A model generated the notes under the pieces. It searched no databases. It had not been told where the DNA came from and saw only the letters and a program-made list of their open reading frames with translations. Shown piece after piece: positions 16,371-25,606 of a stretch of DNA of 64,000 nt (positions within the stretch are counted from its first letter, which is position 1; every line of letters starts with the position of its first letter). Both the position numbers and the translations under genes were made by a program. The stretch comes from Radiobacillus deserti (lineage in GTDB: Bacteria; Bacillota; Bacilli; Bacillales; Amphibacillaceae): assembly GCF_007301515.1 (NCBI RefSeq), contig NZ_CP041666.1, forward strand, positions 1,302,001 to 1,366,000, given 5' to 3'.

Positions 16371-17198
16371 GTGACAAATAAAGATCGGATTATTTATGTA
16401 TGCTCGGATGCCGTGGGCGAAACAGCAGAAGCGGTAGCTCGTGCTACCATGAGACAGTTTTCAAACGAAACTATACAAATTAGAAGATATGGTCATGTTG
16501 AATCAGAGGATCAAATTCACTCTCTCATGGATCAAGTGCAAAAGACCGGAGGGATTATGGCTTATACGCTTGTGCAGCCTGAATTAAGAGAAAAAATGAA
16601 ACAAGAAGCGATTGATAGAAATATAAAAGCCGTTGATGTGATGGGCCCTCTAATGCAAGCCTATGTAGACACGTATAATAGTGAACCAAAGCAATTGCCT
16701 GGACTACGCCATGAACTGGATGAAGATTATTTCCGAAGAATCGAAGCCATAGAATTTGCTGTTAAGTATGATGACGGTCGGGATGCGAGAGGATTTCTGA
16801 AGGCACAAGTTGTGCTTGTAGGTGTTTCAAGAACTTCTAAAACACCTATAAGTATTTTCTTAGGACATAAAGGAATAAAAGTAGCAAACTTACCTATTTT
16901 GCCAGATGTCAAACCGCCACAGGAACTTTATGAAGCTAAGAATCCATTCATCATTGGCTTAACGATGGATTTAGATAATCTATTGCAGATTCGCAAAGAA
17001 CGATTAAAAGCCATCGGTTTGCCAGACGACGCAAAGTATGCCTCAGAGGATCAGGTGAGAAAAGAGCTGGAGCAATCCAAGAAAATCATGGAAGAGTTAA
17101 ATTGTCCGATAATTAACGTGTCAAATAAATCGATTGAGGAAACAGCTGGAATCATTATGACATATTTAGATAAACGGTTTGAAGATCAGTCGAAATAA
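16371..17198 (+). CDS. yqfL: Pyruvate, phosphate dikinase regulatory protein (bifunctional kinase/phosphorylase)
   Basis: A 275-residue DUF299/PPDK regulatory protein. The P-loop GVSRTSKTPISIFLG and the N-terminal VCSDAVGETAEAVARA motif are diagnostic. The family reversibly phosphorylates PEP synthase or PPDK with ADP; in B. subtilis YqfL supports CcpN function. Start chosen at GTG 16371 with AGGTGGGG (16357-16364) seven bases upstream; the alternative GTG 16359 lies inside that site. Co-transcribed with ccpN (20 bp gap). No PPDK or PEP synthase gene is in the window. Confidence 0.9.
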   Translation: MTNKDRIIYVCSDAVGETAEAVARATMRQFSNETIQIRRYGHVESEDQIHSLMDQVQKTGGIMAYTLVQPELREKMKQEAIDRNIKAVDVMGPLMQAYVDTYNSEPKQLPGLRHELDEDYFRRIEAIEFAVKYDDGRDARGFLKAQVVLVGVSRTSKTPISIFLGHKGIKVANLPILPDVKPPQELYEAKNPFIIGLTMDLDNLLQIRKERLKAIGLPDDAKYASEDQVRKELEQSKKIMEELNCPIINVSNKSIEETAGIIMTYLDKRFEDQSK

Positions 17199-17240
17199 CC
17201 CTTAACGGTATCTGAGTTAAATCAGAGGGGGATACCAAGC

Positions 17241-18203
17241 GTGGAAAGAAGCTTATCAATCGAGGTGGTCCGAGTTACCGAGGCTGCAGCCATTGCCTCA
17301 GCTAGATGGCAAGGACGTGGGGTTAAAACAGAAGCTGATGATGCAGCAACAACTGCTATGCGAGACGTATTTGATACCATTCCAATGCTAGGAACTGTTG
17401 TCATAGGAGAAGGGGAAATGGACGAAGCACCGATGCTTTACATTGGGGAGACACTAGGTACTGGAGATGGTCCGAAAGTAGATATAGCAGTGGATCCGTT
17501 AGAAGGAACAAATATTGTTGCAACTGGAGGCTCTAATGCATTAGCAGTTGTTGCAATTGCGGATAAAGGTCATTTGCTACATGCACCAGATATGTATATG
17601 GATAAAATAGCTGTAGGGCCAGAAGCAGCGGGGAAAATAAGCATAGAAGCACCGATTGTAGACAATGTACGTGCTGTGGCAAAAGCAAAGGGGAAACAGA
17701 TAGAGGATGTGGTCGTCACCATTTTGAACAGACCGAGACACCTGAGTATGATAGAAGAACTTCGGAGAATCGGGGTACGAATAAAATTAATCGATAACGG
17801 CGATGTTGCTGGTGCCATTAATACGGCTTTTGACCATACAGGCGTTGACTTATTGATTGGAGAAGGCGGTGCACCAGAAGGCGTGTTAGCAGCAGTAGCC
17901 TTGAAATGTCTTGGGGGAGACATGCAAGGGAAATTGGTTCCTAAGCATAGAGAAGAACTTGAACGATGCTTTAAAATGGGGTTAAACATAGAGAACGTAT
18001 TACTATTGAACGATTTAGTCTCGGGCGATGATGCTATCTTTGCTGCTACTGGAGTAACGGACGGAGAGCTACTTAAAGGAGTGCAGTACAAGGGAGATAT
18101 TGCCAAGACTCAATCTATCGTGATGAGAGCAAAGTCTGGAACCGTTAGATTTATAGATGGTCAACATAGCTTAATGAAAAAGCCAAATTATGTGATGAGA
18201 TAG
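17241..18203 (+). CDS. glpX: Class II fructose-1,6-bisphosphatase
   Basis: A 320-residue GlpX enzyme hydrolysing fructose-1,6-bisphosphate to fructose-6-phosphate, a committed gluconeogenic step. Metal-binding and substrate motifs seen: ADDAATTAMRDVFD, GEGEMDEAPML, AVDPLEGTNIVATG and GEGGAPEGVLAA. GTG start with AGAGGGGG 9 bases upstream, 42 bp after yqfL. Closes the gluconeogenic run, which ends with a terminator. Confidence 0.95.
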   Translation: MERSLSIEVVRVTEAAAIASARWQGRGVKTEADDAATTAMRDVFDTIPMLGTVVIGEGEMDEAPMLYIGETLGTGDGPKVDIAVDPLEGTNIVATGGSNALAVVAIADKGHLLHAPDMYMDKIAVGPEAAGKISIEAPIVDNVRAVAKAKGKQIEDVVVTILNRPRHLSMIEELRRIGVRIKLIDNGDVAGAINTAFDHTGVDLLIGEGGAPEGVLAAVALKCLGGDMQGKLVPKHREELERCFKMGLNIENVLLLNDLVSGDDAIFAATGVTDGELLKGVQYKGDIAKTQSIVMRAKSGTVRFIDGQHSLMKKPNYVMR

Positions 18204-18229
18204 GATGGGCATAGAGCCCATCCTTTTTT
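18202..18229 (+). terminator. Terminator of the gluconeogenesis cluster
   Basis: AGGATGGGC pairs with GCCCATCCT around a short AT-rich loop, followed by TTTTTT. Confidence 0.92.
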
Positions 18230-18588
18230 GATAGTTACATCATCTTTTTCCTTGGTACATGGTTACGATAATAGTAAATCAAGAGCTTACCATTTATTTT
18301 TTAACGGTCGATATTGGCTCACGTTGTTAAAAATGAGCAATAAGGTATATGACCATAATCCTGCTGTTAGAGCAGGTACCAACTCTCCCTTTTATGAAAT
18401 GTAATCCCCAAAAAAGCGGTGACGATATATAATTCTGCAACTAGTCAACCTAAAACGTCTATATATACGAGCAATTTCTCTTTAAATGTCATGAAATCGA
18501 CGAAAATGGAAATGAAACATATCTACCTATCTAGTACGGAATATGGTATCTTATGTAAGGTAACTTTATCAGGAGGGTAGATTTATTC
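18230..18588. other. Intergenic region without a recognised gene
   Basis: About 360 bp. No credible long frame was found. A 23-codon frame (MSNKVYDHNPAVRAGTN..., near 18331) has no ribosome binding site. The 3' part must hold the promoter of the lysyltransferase-like gene, but no clear -35/-10 pair was seen. GGAGGG precedes that gene's start. Confidence 0.4.
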
Positions 18589-19626
18589 ATGGGAAAGAGA
18601 TTGACAGCAAAGATGGAAACATCGGCAAATAGCGTGGACCTTCATTCTAAACATATGATAGAATTCCTAAAACTCAATGGAGGCAATCATGTCTCTCATC
18701 TATTCTTTTTAAATGATAAAGAAGTATATTGGGCACAAAGGCAAACGGTATTAATTGTATATAAAAAAATTGCAAATAAATTAGTCGTATTAGGGGATCC
18801 AATTGGACCGGAGGATTCACTTCCAGAAGCAATCCTTGAATTTCACAAGTATTGTAAAATTCAAGGTTTAAAGCCTGTTTTTTATCAAGTTAGTCCTGCC
18901 TACATGCAATATTATCATGAAACGGGCTATCGATTTATCAAGCTTGGAGAAGAAGGGAAAGTCAATCTCCAAAACTTTTCATTGGCTGGAAAAAAGGGGG
19001 CCAAATTGCGGACAAGGTTTAATAAATTCACACGTAATGGCTTTCGTTTCGAAGTTCTTAATCCGCCATTCTCAAGCGAACTACTACAAGCGTTGAAGGA
19101 AGTTTCCGATTCATGGCTTGGAGATCAAAAGGAAAAGGCGTTCTCCGTTGTCTCCTTCAGTAAAGAATATGTATCCAGATTCCATGTAGGAATCTTATAC
19201 AATGCAAATAATGAAATTGTTGCGTTTGCAACACTTGCTGATGACTTTAAAGAAACTATTAATATAGATTTAATGCGTAAACGTGAAGACAGTCCTCATG
19301 GAACGATGGATGTACTATTCATTCATATTTTACAATGGGCAAAAGAAAATGAATATGAAACCTGTAGCTTAGGGATGGCACCACTATCGAACGTAGGTAG
19401 CTGCAAGTATTCGTTTGCAACGGAAAAGTTCATACGTTTAGCGTATCTATATGGAAATTCATTATATAATTTCAAAGGGTTGAAGGAATTTAAAGAAAAG
19501 TTTGCTTGTACTTGGGAACCGAAGTATTTAGCTTATAAAAATACATTTTTGCCTACGACATTCTTACAACTAGTCTTGTTAATCAATAAGAAGAAAAAGA
19601 CAGCATTAAATAAAGAGATTGGATAG
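18589..19626 (+). CDS. Phosphatidylglycerol lysyltransferase-like domain protein (DUF2156)
   Basis: A 345-residue soluble protein corresponding to the catalytic domain of MprF without the flippase membrane part. Features: tandem GNAT-like folds, FYQVSPAYMQYYHETGYRF near residue 110, GAKLRTRFNKFTRNGFRFEV near 145, and IDLMRKREDSPHGTMDVLF near 225. Full MprF transfers lysine or alanine from aminoacyl-tRNA to phosphatidylglycerol and lowers sensitivity to cationic peptides. This cytosolic version may modify another acceptor; substrate unknown. ATG start, CAGGAGGG upstream, own terminator. Confidence 0.85.
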   Translation: MGKRLTAKMETSANSVDLHSKHMIEFLKLNGGNHVSHLFFLNDKEVYWAQRQTVLIVYKKIANKLVVLGDPIGPEDSLPEAILEFHKYCKIQGLKPVFYQVSPAYMQYYHETGYRFIKLGEEGKVNLQNFSLAGKKGAKLRTRFNKFTRNGFRFEVLNPPFSSELLQALKEVSDSWLGDQKEKAFSVVSFSKEYVSRFHVGILYNANNEIVAFATLADDFKETINIDLMRKREDSPHGTMDVLFIHILQWAKENEYETCSLGMAPLSNVGSCKYSFATEKFIRLAYLYGNSLYNFKGLKEFKEKFACTWEPKYLAYKNTFLPTTFLQLVLLINKKKKTALNKEIG

Positions 19627-19658
19627 AGCCGAAAAGTAAAAAAATTCGGCTCTTTTTG
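19625..19658 (+). terminator. Terminator after the lysyltransferase-like gene
   Basis: AGAGCCGAA pairs with TTCGGCTCT, followed by five T. It lies between convergent genes. Confidence 0.88.
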
Positions 19659-19672
19659 CATCCAAGTCTGTC

Positions 19673-20221
19673 TTAACGAAATACGGCTGTTCTTTGCTTT
19701 TGTACGGTTTGGATAAAATAATATAGTTGTTTCCGAGTTCTTTCTAAAATTTCTACATCTATAATTGGTTGTTCAAGCAGTTCTTTACTAATCTGATTAT
19801 CTAGCAAATAAACTCCTTTTAAGTTTTGGCCTTTTAGATTGGCAAGTAACGGCTTTAAAGTGTACTCTATGGCTAGCAAATGTGCAGCACTACCTCCCGT
19901 CATGAGAGGAAGAACTGGTGTATCCTGAAGCACATCCTGTGGCAAAAGATCGATAAGTGCTTTTAACACTCCAGAATACGCTGATTTATAAACAGGAGAT
20001 CCAATAATTACACCTTTAGCTTGAAGGATAAGTGCCGTAATATCTTGAATAACTGGGCTTTCGTGCTGTCCAAGAAATAAAACCTCCTGTGGAATATCCC
20101 GTACAGAAATGTGTGAAACAGATAGCTTCTCCTTTTCTAATAAATGTCCTAAATAACGTAAAACAATATCTGTTCGAGACTGTTCAGATGGACTTCCAGA
20201 TAACACAACAATGTCACTCAT
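19673..20221 (-). CDS. ssuE: NADPH-dependent FMN reductase, SsuE-like
   Basis: A 182-residue flavodoxin-fold reductase. GSPSEQSRTDIVLRYLG binds the flavin phosphate, and the middle motif IIGSPVYKSAYSGVLKALID is typical of SsuE. SsuE supplies reduced FMN to alkanesulfonate monooxygenase, which is not encoded nearby. Start chosen at ATG 20221 with AAAGGA 8-9 bases upstream, not 20230. The gene is preceded by a SAM-I riboswitch and terminator, so it is expected to be on only when S-adenosylmethionine is low, which supports a sulfur-acquisition role. Confidence 0.88.
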   Translation of the reverse strand: MSDIVVLSGSPSEQSRTDIVLRYLGHLLEKEKLSVSHISVRDIPQEVLFLGQHESPVIQDITALILQAKGVIIGSPVYKSAYSGVLKALIDLLPQDVLQDTPVLPLMTGGSAAHLLAIEYTLKPLLANLKGQNLKGVYLLDNQISKELLEQPIIDVEILERTRKQLYYFIQTVQKQRTAVFR

Positions 20222-20292
20222 GTGATACATCCTTTCACTAATAAAATGTTTTTATAAGAGTGTGGATGATTTTCCGATCATCTTGAAGCATA

Positions 20293-20323
20293 TAAAAAGC
20301 CCCCTTTTCATGAAAAAGAGGGC
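20293..20323 (-). terminator. SAM riboswitch terminator
   Basis: On the minus strand GCCCTCTTTTTCATG pairs with CATGAAAAGGGGGC, followed by TTTTT. It is the expression platform that ends the ssuE leader when the aptamer is SAM-bound. Confidence 0.88.
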
Positions 20324-20343
20324 AGTTTTCATATATGTATGCA

Positions 20344-20450
20344 CTCTTATCTTTCAAGAAAAAAATCTTGCTGGAGGTAGCACCTTTCTGACATAGTCAG
20401 AGGTTGCTGAAGCGTCAACGGGCCAGTTCCCTTAGCTTCTCTTGATAAGA
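20344..20450 (-). ncRNA. SAM-I (S-box) riboswitch
   Basis: On the minus strand the aptamer opens CTTATCAAGAG, then has GGGAACTGGCCCG, CAGCAACC and AGGTGCTACCTCCAGCAAG, and closes with GAAAGATAAG pairing back to the first strand (P1). These are conserved S-box core segments in order. A terminator follows 20 nt downstream, and a TTGACA/TAAGAT promoter precedes it. Confidence 0.92.
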
Positions 20451-20468
20451 ATATTGATTTTGTAATTC

Positions 20469-20497
20469 ATCTTACTGTCCTTATATGGGATTGTCAA
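20469..20497 (-). promoter_or_regulatory. Promoter of the SAM riboswitch leader
   Basis: Minus-strand TTGACA, 17 bp, TAAGAT, just upstream of the aptamer. Confidence 0.8.
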
Positions 20498-20654
20498 CAG
20501 GGATGTAAGAAAAGATTTGAACTTTTCATTTTACATATTTCGTCATTTTCTAAGAAGTTGGCTGAACAAATAGGATTGTAAAAACATCGTAAATTTTCGG
20601 ATATTTTTATAGATTTTTCGGATAGTGAATAAAATGAAAGCTGTTACAATCATT

Positions 20655-20668
20655 TGTAAGCGTTATCA
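20655..20668 (+). promoter_or_regulatory. Catabolite-responsive element (cre) before the sugar ABC operon
   Basis: TGTAAGCGTTATCA matches the CcpA consensus TGWAANCGNTNWCA at every fixed position. It lies 19 bp before the substrate-binding protein start, just after a possible TACAAT -10 (20645-20650), where CcpA binding would repress. Confidence 0.82.
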
Positions 20669-20686
20669 AATGAAGGGGGAAAAGAA

Positions 20687-21967
20687 ATGAAAAAGCTAAG
20701 TATTCTACTCGTAGGCATTATAACTGTTTTAACTTTGGCAGCCTGTAATGGAGGAGAAGGAGAGACTACTTCTGGAAGTGATGTTATCGAACTAACATTG
20801 TGGAATGACTGGACAGAGGATCGACCTGAGAATACGGCCTATAAAAAAATGGTGGAAAAATTTAATGACAAGCATGATGACATAGAGGTTGTGATCGAAG
20901 CGATTCCACACGATCAGTATGAAACAAAGCTTCGGACACAAGCTGCGGGAAATCAACTACCTGATATGTTCCGTGTATGGCCAGGAGCAAGACTCGCTCC
21001 ATTGGCAAAAGGAGGGGCAACTCTTTCACTAGATTCGATAAAAGACAATTGGGAAGGTGAAATCCCAGAGGGTATTATGAAAGACTATCAATATGATGGA
21101 GTTCAATATGCGATTCCAGGAAACATCAGTGAAACGAGCTTAATATTCTATCACAAGGATATGGTGGAAGCTGCAGGGTTTGAAGAATTTCCTAAGACGT
21201 ATGAAGAGCTCAAATCACTCATTACAGCATTAAATGAAGATGGTAAAACACCAATTTCATTAGGTAATAAAGCGATTTGGCCATTGCAATCTGTCTATAT
21301 TTCTACGATTGCTGATCGATTTACAGGTAGTGATTTCTTACCAAATGCTATCAGTGGAGAAGCAAGCTTTGAAAATGAACAGTTTATCAACTCGATGAAG
21401 GTCATTGAAGAACTCGCTACTATGAAAGCCTTTAACGGAGATATGAATACCATTGATGAAGCGCAAGCGAGAAGTGAGTTTAATGCTGGAAATGCAGCGA
21501 TGCACTTTGCTGGTTCTTGGGCAATTGGTCCAGTGCTAGATAGTGTGGAAAACGTGGATAATATCGGGGTAGCTCCATTTCCTAGCTTTGAAGGGGGAGA
21601 CGGAGATCCGGCTAAAATTGCAGGAGTTGCAGGAGGCGGGATTGCTCTAAATAGTGATTTATCCAAGGAAGAGCAAGAAGCAGCATTGGAATTTCTAAAA
21701 TTCTTCTACAGTGATGACATGTATCAGCAATTAGTGAAAGCAAACATTATTGTACCAGCAGATGTGAAAATGGGAGAGGATATTCCACAAGTCTTTCAAG
21801 AGGCAAATAAGCTGGCACAAGGCGGACTGGCTCCTGTTTATGATGCCACACTTAGTCCAGAACTAACAGACATTATTAATAATGGACTTCAAGCGATAAC
21901 ACTTGGTGACAAAACGCCGGAGGAAGTAGCAAAAGATATGCAGGAACAGGCTGAAAAAGAGCAATAG
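20687..21967 (+). CDS. Sugar ABC transporter substrate-binding lipoprotein
   Basis: A 426-residue family 1 extracellular solute-binding protein with lipobox LAAC (Cys20). The domain begins ELTLWNDWTEDRPENTAYKK and contains QLPDMFRVWPGARLAPLAKG and GNAAMHFAGSWAIGPVLDS. It should bind an oligosaccharide or glycoside outside the cell for the two permeases downstream. No ATPase gene is in the operon, so a shared MsmX-type ATPase elsewhere is likely. ATG start with AAGGGGGAAAAG upstream. Confidence 0.92.
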   Translation: MKKLSILLVGIITVLTLAACNGGEGETTSGSDVIELTLWNDWTEDRPENTAYKKMVEKFNDKHDDIEVVIEAIPHDQYETKLRTQAAGNQLPDMFRVWPGARLAPLAKGGATLSLDSIKDNWEGEIPEGIMKDYQYDGVQYAIPGNISETSLIFYHKDMVEAAGFEEFPKTYEELKSLITALNEDGKTPISLGNKAIWPLQSVYISTIADRFTGSDFLPNAISGEASFENEQFINSMKVIEELATMKAFNGDMNTIDEAQARSEFNAGNAAMHFAGSWAIGPVLDSVENVDNIGVAPFPSFEGGDGDPAKIAGVAGGGIALNSDLSKEEQEAALEFLKFFYSDDMYQQLVKANIIVPADVKMGEDIPQVFQEANKLAQGGLAPVYDATLSPELTDIINNGLQAITLGDKTPEEVAKDMQEQAEKEQ

Positions 21968-22033
21968 AATAAGAGGCAGGTTGCTAGGGTAGCAGCCTGT
22001 CTATCTATCCACGTTTCGGAGAGGAGGTTTACT

Positions 22034-22909
22034 ATGCACGCAGTTGGAAAAAGAAGAGGAGCAATTATTCTAGGGTTACTGCCTGCACTAATCATCTATG
22101 TGATTTTTGCCATTCTTCCCATTCTACAATCCTTTTACTATTCGGTGATGGAGTGGGACGGCTTTTCTGAAATGACGTATGTCGGATTAGCTAATTTTAA
22201 AGAGATTTTTCAAGATCCACTTTTTTGGAATAGTGTTAAGAATAACATCTTTGTTGTATTAGCATCAGTTTTCGGGCAGGTTCCGATTGCACTTTTTATC
22301 GCCTTATTATTAAATCGAAAGCTAAAAGGATTAAAAATATTTCGTACTATTGGCTTTTTGCCTGTCGTATTATCGACGGTTGTTATTTCCTTAACATGGA
22401 GTCTCATCTACAACTCGGAAGATGGCTTGATAAACGGAGTATTACGTACAGTTGGATTAGAAGGATGGGCTCAAAATTGGTTAGGGGATACGAACCTAGC
22501 GATGATCTCTGTATGTATTACGGTAATCTGGCAATTTGTTGGCCTTTATTTAATCATCTTTTTAGCTGCCCTTCAAAATATTCCAGAAGAAGTATTAGAA
22601 GCCGCAAAAATAGACGGTGCATCAGAATGGACGACGACAAGGAAAATAATTGTTCCAATGATTTGGGATACGGTGATAGTAGCAGTTATTCTCTGTATTG
22701 CGGGGAGTTTAAAAACCTTTGATTTAATTTATGTCATGACAAATGGTGGACCATCTCATTCTACCGAAGTAATGGCACTTTATATGTTCAATGAAACATT
22801 TAGCCAATTGCAGTATGGATATGGAAGTGCTGTGTCCGTGCTCATCTTCTTTTTTAGTTTGATTCTTATTTATTTAGTGAACAAAATTTTCGGTAAGAAA
22901 ATGATTTAG
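22034..22909 (+). CDS. Sugar ABC transporter permease (MalF/LacF-type)
   Basis: A 291-residue permease with six membrane helices. The coupling loop EEVLEAAKIDGASEWTTTRK is the carbohydrate-uptake (CUT1) EAA motif, and ITNGGPSHST-like MTNGGPSHSTEVMALYMF follows. Pairs with the next gene. ATG start with GAGAGGAGG upstream. Confidence 0.92.
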   Translation: MHAVGKRRGAIILGLLPALIIYVIFAILPILQSFYYSVMEWDGFSEMTYVGLANFKEIFQDPLFWNSVKNNIFVVLASVFGQVPIALFIALLLNRKLKGLKIFRTIGFLPVVLSTVVISLTWSLIYNSEDGLINGVLRTVGLEGWAQNWLGDTNLAMISVCITVIWQFVGLYLIIFLAALQNIPEEVLEAAKIDGASEWTTTRKIIVPMIWDTVIVAVILCIAGSLKTFDLIYVMTNGGPSHSTEVMALYMFNETFSQLQYGYGSAVSVLIFFFSLILIYLVNKIFGKKMI

Positions 22910-22923
22910 AGAGGAGGCACAAT

Positions 22924-23799
22924 ATGGAGACAGTTGTCCAATCTGAGTTAAAAAAGACTCCACAAAAAACGAAGAAGAAAAGAAGTGTAAAGCGACTACT
23001 CATCTATGCAGTATTAACGATTTTCGCAGTTGTGAACGCCTATCCGATTCTTTGGATGGTGATCAACTCCTTTAAGTCAGAGAAAGAATTCCAAGTGGAT
23101 CAATTTGGCTGGCCAGATACATTTGTATTGGATAATTACGTGAATGCCTGGAATACAGCAAACTTCGGGGTTCTTTTTAAAAATAGTATATTTGTTTGTT
23201 TGGCAGCAACAATTTCGACCGTTCTGATTGGTGCAATTGCTTCTTACTTTTTATCTCGATTTACGTTCAAAATGAACAAGGTTGTGTACACTTTTTTTAT
23301 TTTCGGAATGCTTATCCCAATTCATGCCACTTTAGTTCCAATGTTTATCTTGATTCGGAATCTTGGGCTGTTGAATACACCAATAACGCTAATCTTTCCG
23401 TATATTGCATTCCACCTTCCTATCACGATATTTATTTTAACAAGCTTTATGAAAGCATTTCCGAAGGATATTGAAGAATCAGCAGTTATGGATGGATGTG
23501 GCATTTTTCGAATCTTTTGGTCTATCATTCTACCAATGTCGAGACCTGCACTTGCAACGGTGATTATTCTTAATTTTATTTACAATTGGAATGAATTTTC
23601 ATTTGCATTAGTTCTTATCAATGATCCTGCTCTTCAAACGCTTCCACTAGGATTAGCAAGCTTTGCTGGTCAATTTACGACAAATTACGGGGCGCAAATG
23701 GCTGGTTTAACCATGTCTCTTATTCCAATCGTAGCGTTCTATTTATTGTTAGAGAAAGAAATTGTGAAAGGCATGACAGCCGGTGCTGTAAAGGGATAG
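22924..23799 (+). CDS. Sugar ABC transporter permease (MalG-type)
   Basis: A 291-residue permease, six membrane helices after a basic N-terminus. EAA loop EESAVMDGCGIFRIFWSIIL and the NWNEFSFALVLI motif identify the second CUT1 permease. It begins 14 bp after the first permease and ends with EKEIVKGMTAGAVKG, the usual MalG-type C-terminus. Confidence 0.92.
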   Translation: METVVQSELKKTPQKTKKKRSVKRLLIYAVLTIFAVVNAYPILWMVINSFKSEKEFQVDQFGWPDTFVLDNYVNAWNTANFGVLFKNSIFVCLAATISTVLIGAIASYFLSRFTFKMNKVVYTFFIFGMLIPIHATLVPMFILIRNLGLLNTPITLIFPYIAFHLPITIFILTSFMKAFPKDIEESAVMDGCGIFRIFWSIILPMSRPALATVIILNFIYNWNEFSFALVLINDPALQTLPLGLASFAGQFTTNYGAQMAGLTMSLIPIVAFYLLLEKEIVKGMTAGAVKG

Positions 23800-23835
23800 A
23801 ATGGAAGTATTACCGGCTAAAAGGATGGATGTCCG

Positions 23836-25606
23836 ATGTTTCGAAACTGGGGACTAAAGAAACAATTTCTAACAGTCTTTCTTATATTAATCACATTACC
23901 AACTGTATTATTCGGGTTTCTTATTTACTATCAAACGACAACTACATTCAAGGAACAAGCAGAACAGAACACAATCCGTAGAATGGAAGTTAATGAAGAA
24001 ACCTTAAAATCGATGGTAGCGAGCATTGAAAATATGACTTCTTATATGATTTATGACAGTGATTTTCGGACATTCTTTAAGACAGCAAAAGAAGATACCC
24101 ACGAAATGGCATATAAACGTGCGGAAGAAAGCATTCGTGGGTACTTTACCTTTCAATTAATGACGCACGATTATATTAATTCGATTGAACTACGAGGATA
24201 TGATGGAAATTCTTTAGAGTTTGGAAATCCTGTATCTGGAGAAGAGGAAGAATTGGATTTGGCTGCTCTACATGAGAGTGGTGCTCCTACTTGGAGCAGC
24301 ACATATCAAGTGGAAAGTGACTGGGGCGGAACGTATAACGTATTAAGCTTAACTAGAATTATTAATGATTTACGAAATATTAACCAGGCAATTGGATTGG
24401 TAAGAGTTCGATTGGATCAAGCAGCTGTATTCGATCGAATGGAGGCAAATGCTCCATTGCAGCAGGGGAAGCTACTTTATTATGTCTGAAAATGGCAACG
24501 TTATCATTCATAAAGACCAAACCATGGTGGGGAAAAAGTATCCAGATGAGGAAGTTAGTGAATTCGTGGCTACTAGTGATCATACCACGATGTCTTATAA
24601 AGCAGATCATGGAACCCATCTCGTCGTAAAGCGCCCTATCAATGGAACGCCTTGGGTGTCTGTAGCCATTGTGAACGATGACGAAGTAGTCGGGGAGTTA
24701 TACCGAGTCCGTGCACTTATTCTTGATATGATTCTACTACTCTTACTTTTAGGAATCGTAGCATTCATTGGATTCTACTATTTCAATATTAAACGGATTT
24801 CCGAATTAACCAAACAAACGAAGCAGCTAGAAAACGGGAATTTTGCAGCAAACGTAAAAGTAACATCAAAGGACGAAATCGGTATATTAGGAATGCGTTT
24901 TAACAACATGGTTCGGACGATTCAAGAATATATTAATAGAGAATATAAATTAAAAATAAAGCAAAAGGAGACGGAATTAAAAGCTCTCCAGAACCAGATT
25001 GATCCGCATTTTCTATATAATACGTTAGACATGATTCGATGGACAGCTCGAATAGAACAAGCTCAAGAGACCGGACAACTCATTGAACGAATGTCTAAAA
25101 TGTTTCGAATGAATTTAAACAGAGGAAGAGCATGGGTTAGATTAGAAGAAGAGCTTTCCTATATCCAAAACTATTTAGAATTACAGAAGAAAAGACTTGG
25201 AGAGCGACTTTCCTTTACCATTTATTCGGAGGATGAGATAAAAAACGCTATTGTCGTAAAGCAACTGCTACAACCATTAGTTGAAAATAGTATTGTCCAT
25301 GGTCTTCAAAATCGAAAAGATACTGGAAACATTATCATTCGGTGTTATTTACATGGTCAACATATCTGGCTTGATGTACTAGACAACGGTGTAGGCTTCG
25401 GAAAGACAGAAAATAAACCGAGTGGTGGCTCAGGATTTGCTTTAACAAATTTACGAGACCGGCTTTATTTAGCATTTGGTAATGGGGCGAATGTTAACAT
25501 CCTAGATTACGAGGATGGAGCCTGGGTTCGAGTTCAAATTCCATTTGTAACCGAAGAGGATAAGCTTCGAATAAAGGAAGAATCGGGGGAAGAAAATGTC
25601 CTTTAA
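23836..25606 (+). pseudogene. YesM-type sensor histidine kinase, frameshifted
   Basis: Two overlapping frames (23836-24489 and 24449-25606) make one kinase if one G is removed from the GGGG at 24465-24468. The joined reading is QQG-SYFIMSENGNVII, giving about 589 residues, normal for the family. Order: N-terminal helix (about 12-32), extracellular Cache-type sensor, second helix, HAMP, H-box (QIDPHFLYNTLDMIRW) and ATPase domain (VVKQLLQPLVENSIVHG; LDVLDNGVGFG). As written, the first part lacks the kinase and the second lacks the first membrane anchor. It would sense the sugar imported by this operon and phosphorylate the next gene product. Real mutation or assembly error cannot be told apart here. 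Confidence 0.85.

Noticed and set aside
17570..18106. 178-codon minus-strand frame inside glpX
   Set aside because: It is the antisense shadow of a well-conserved enzyme; serine- and proline-rich without known motifs or a ribosome binding site.
18331..18402. 23-codon frame starting MSNKVYDHNPAVRAGTN
   Set aside because: Looks protein-like but is very short, lacks a ribosome binding site and I could not place it in a family.
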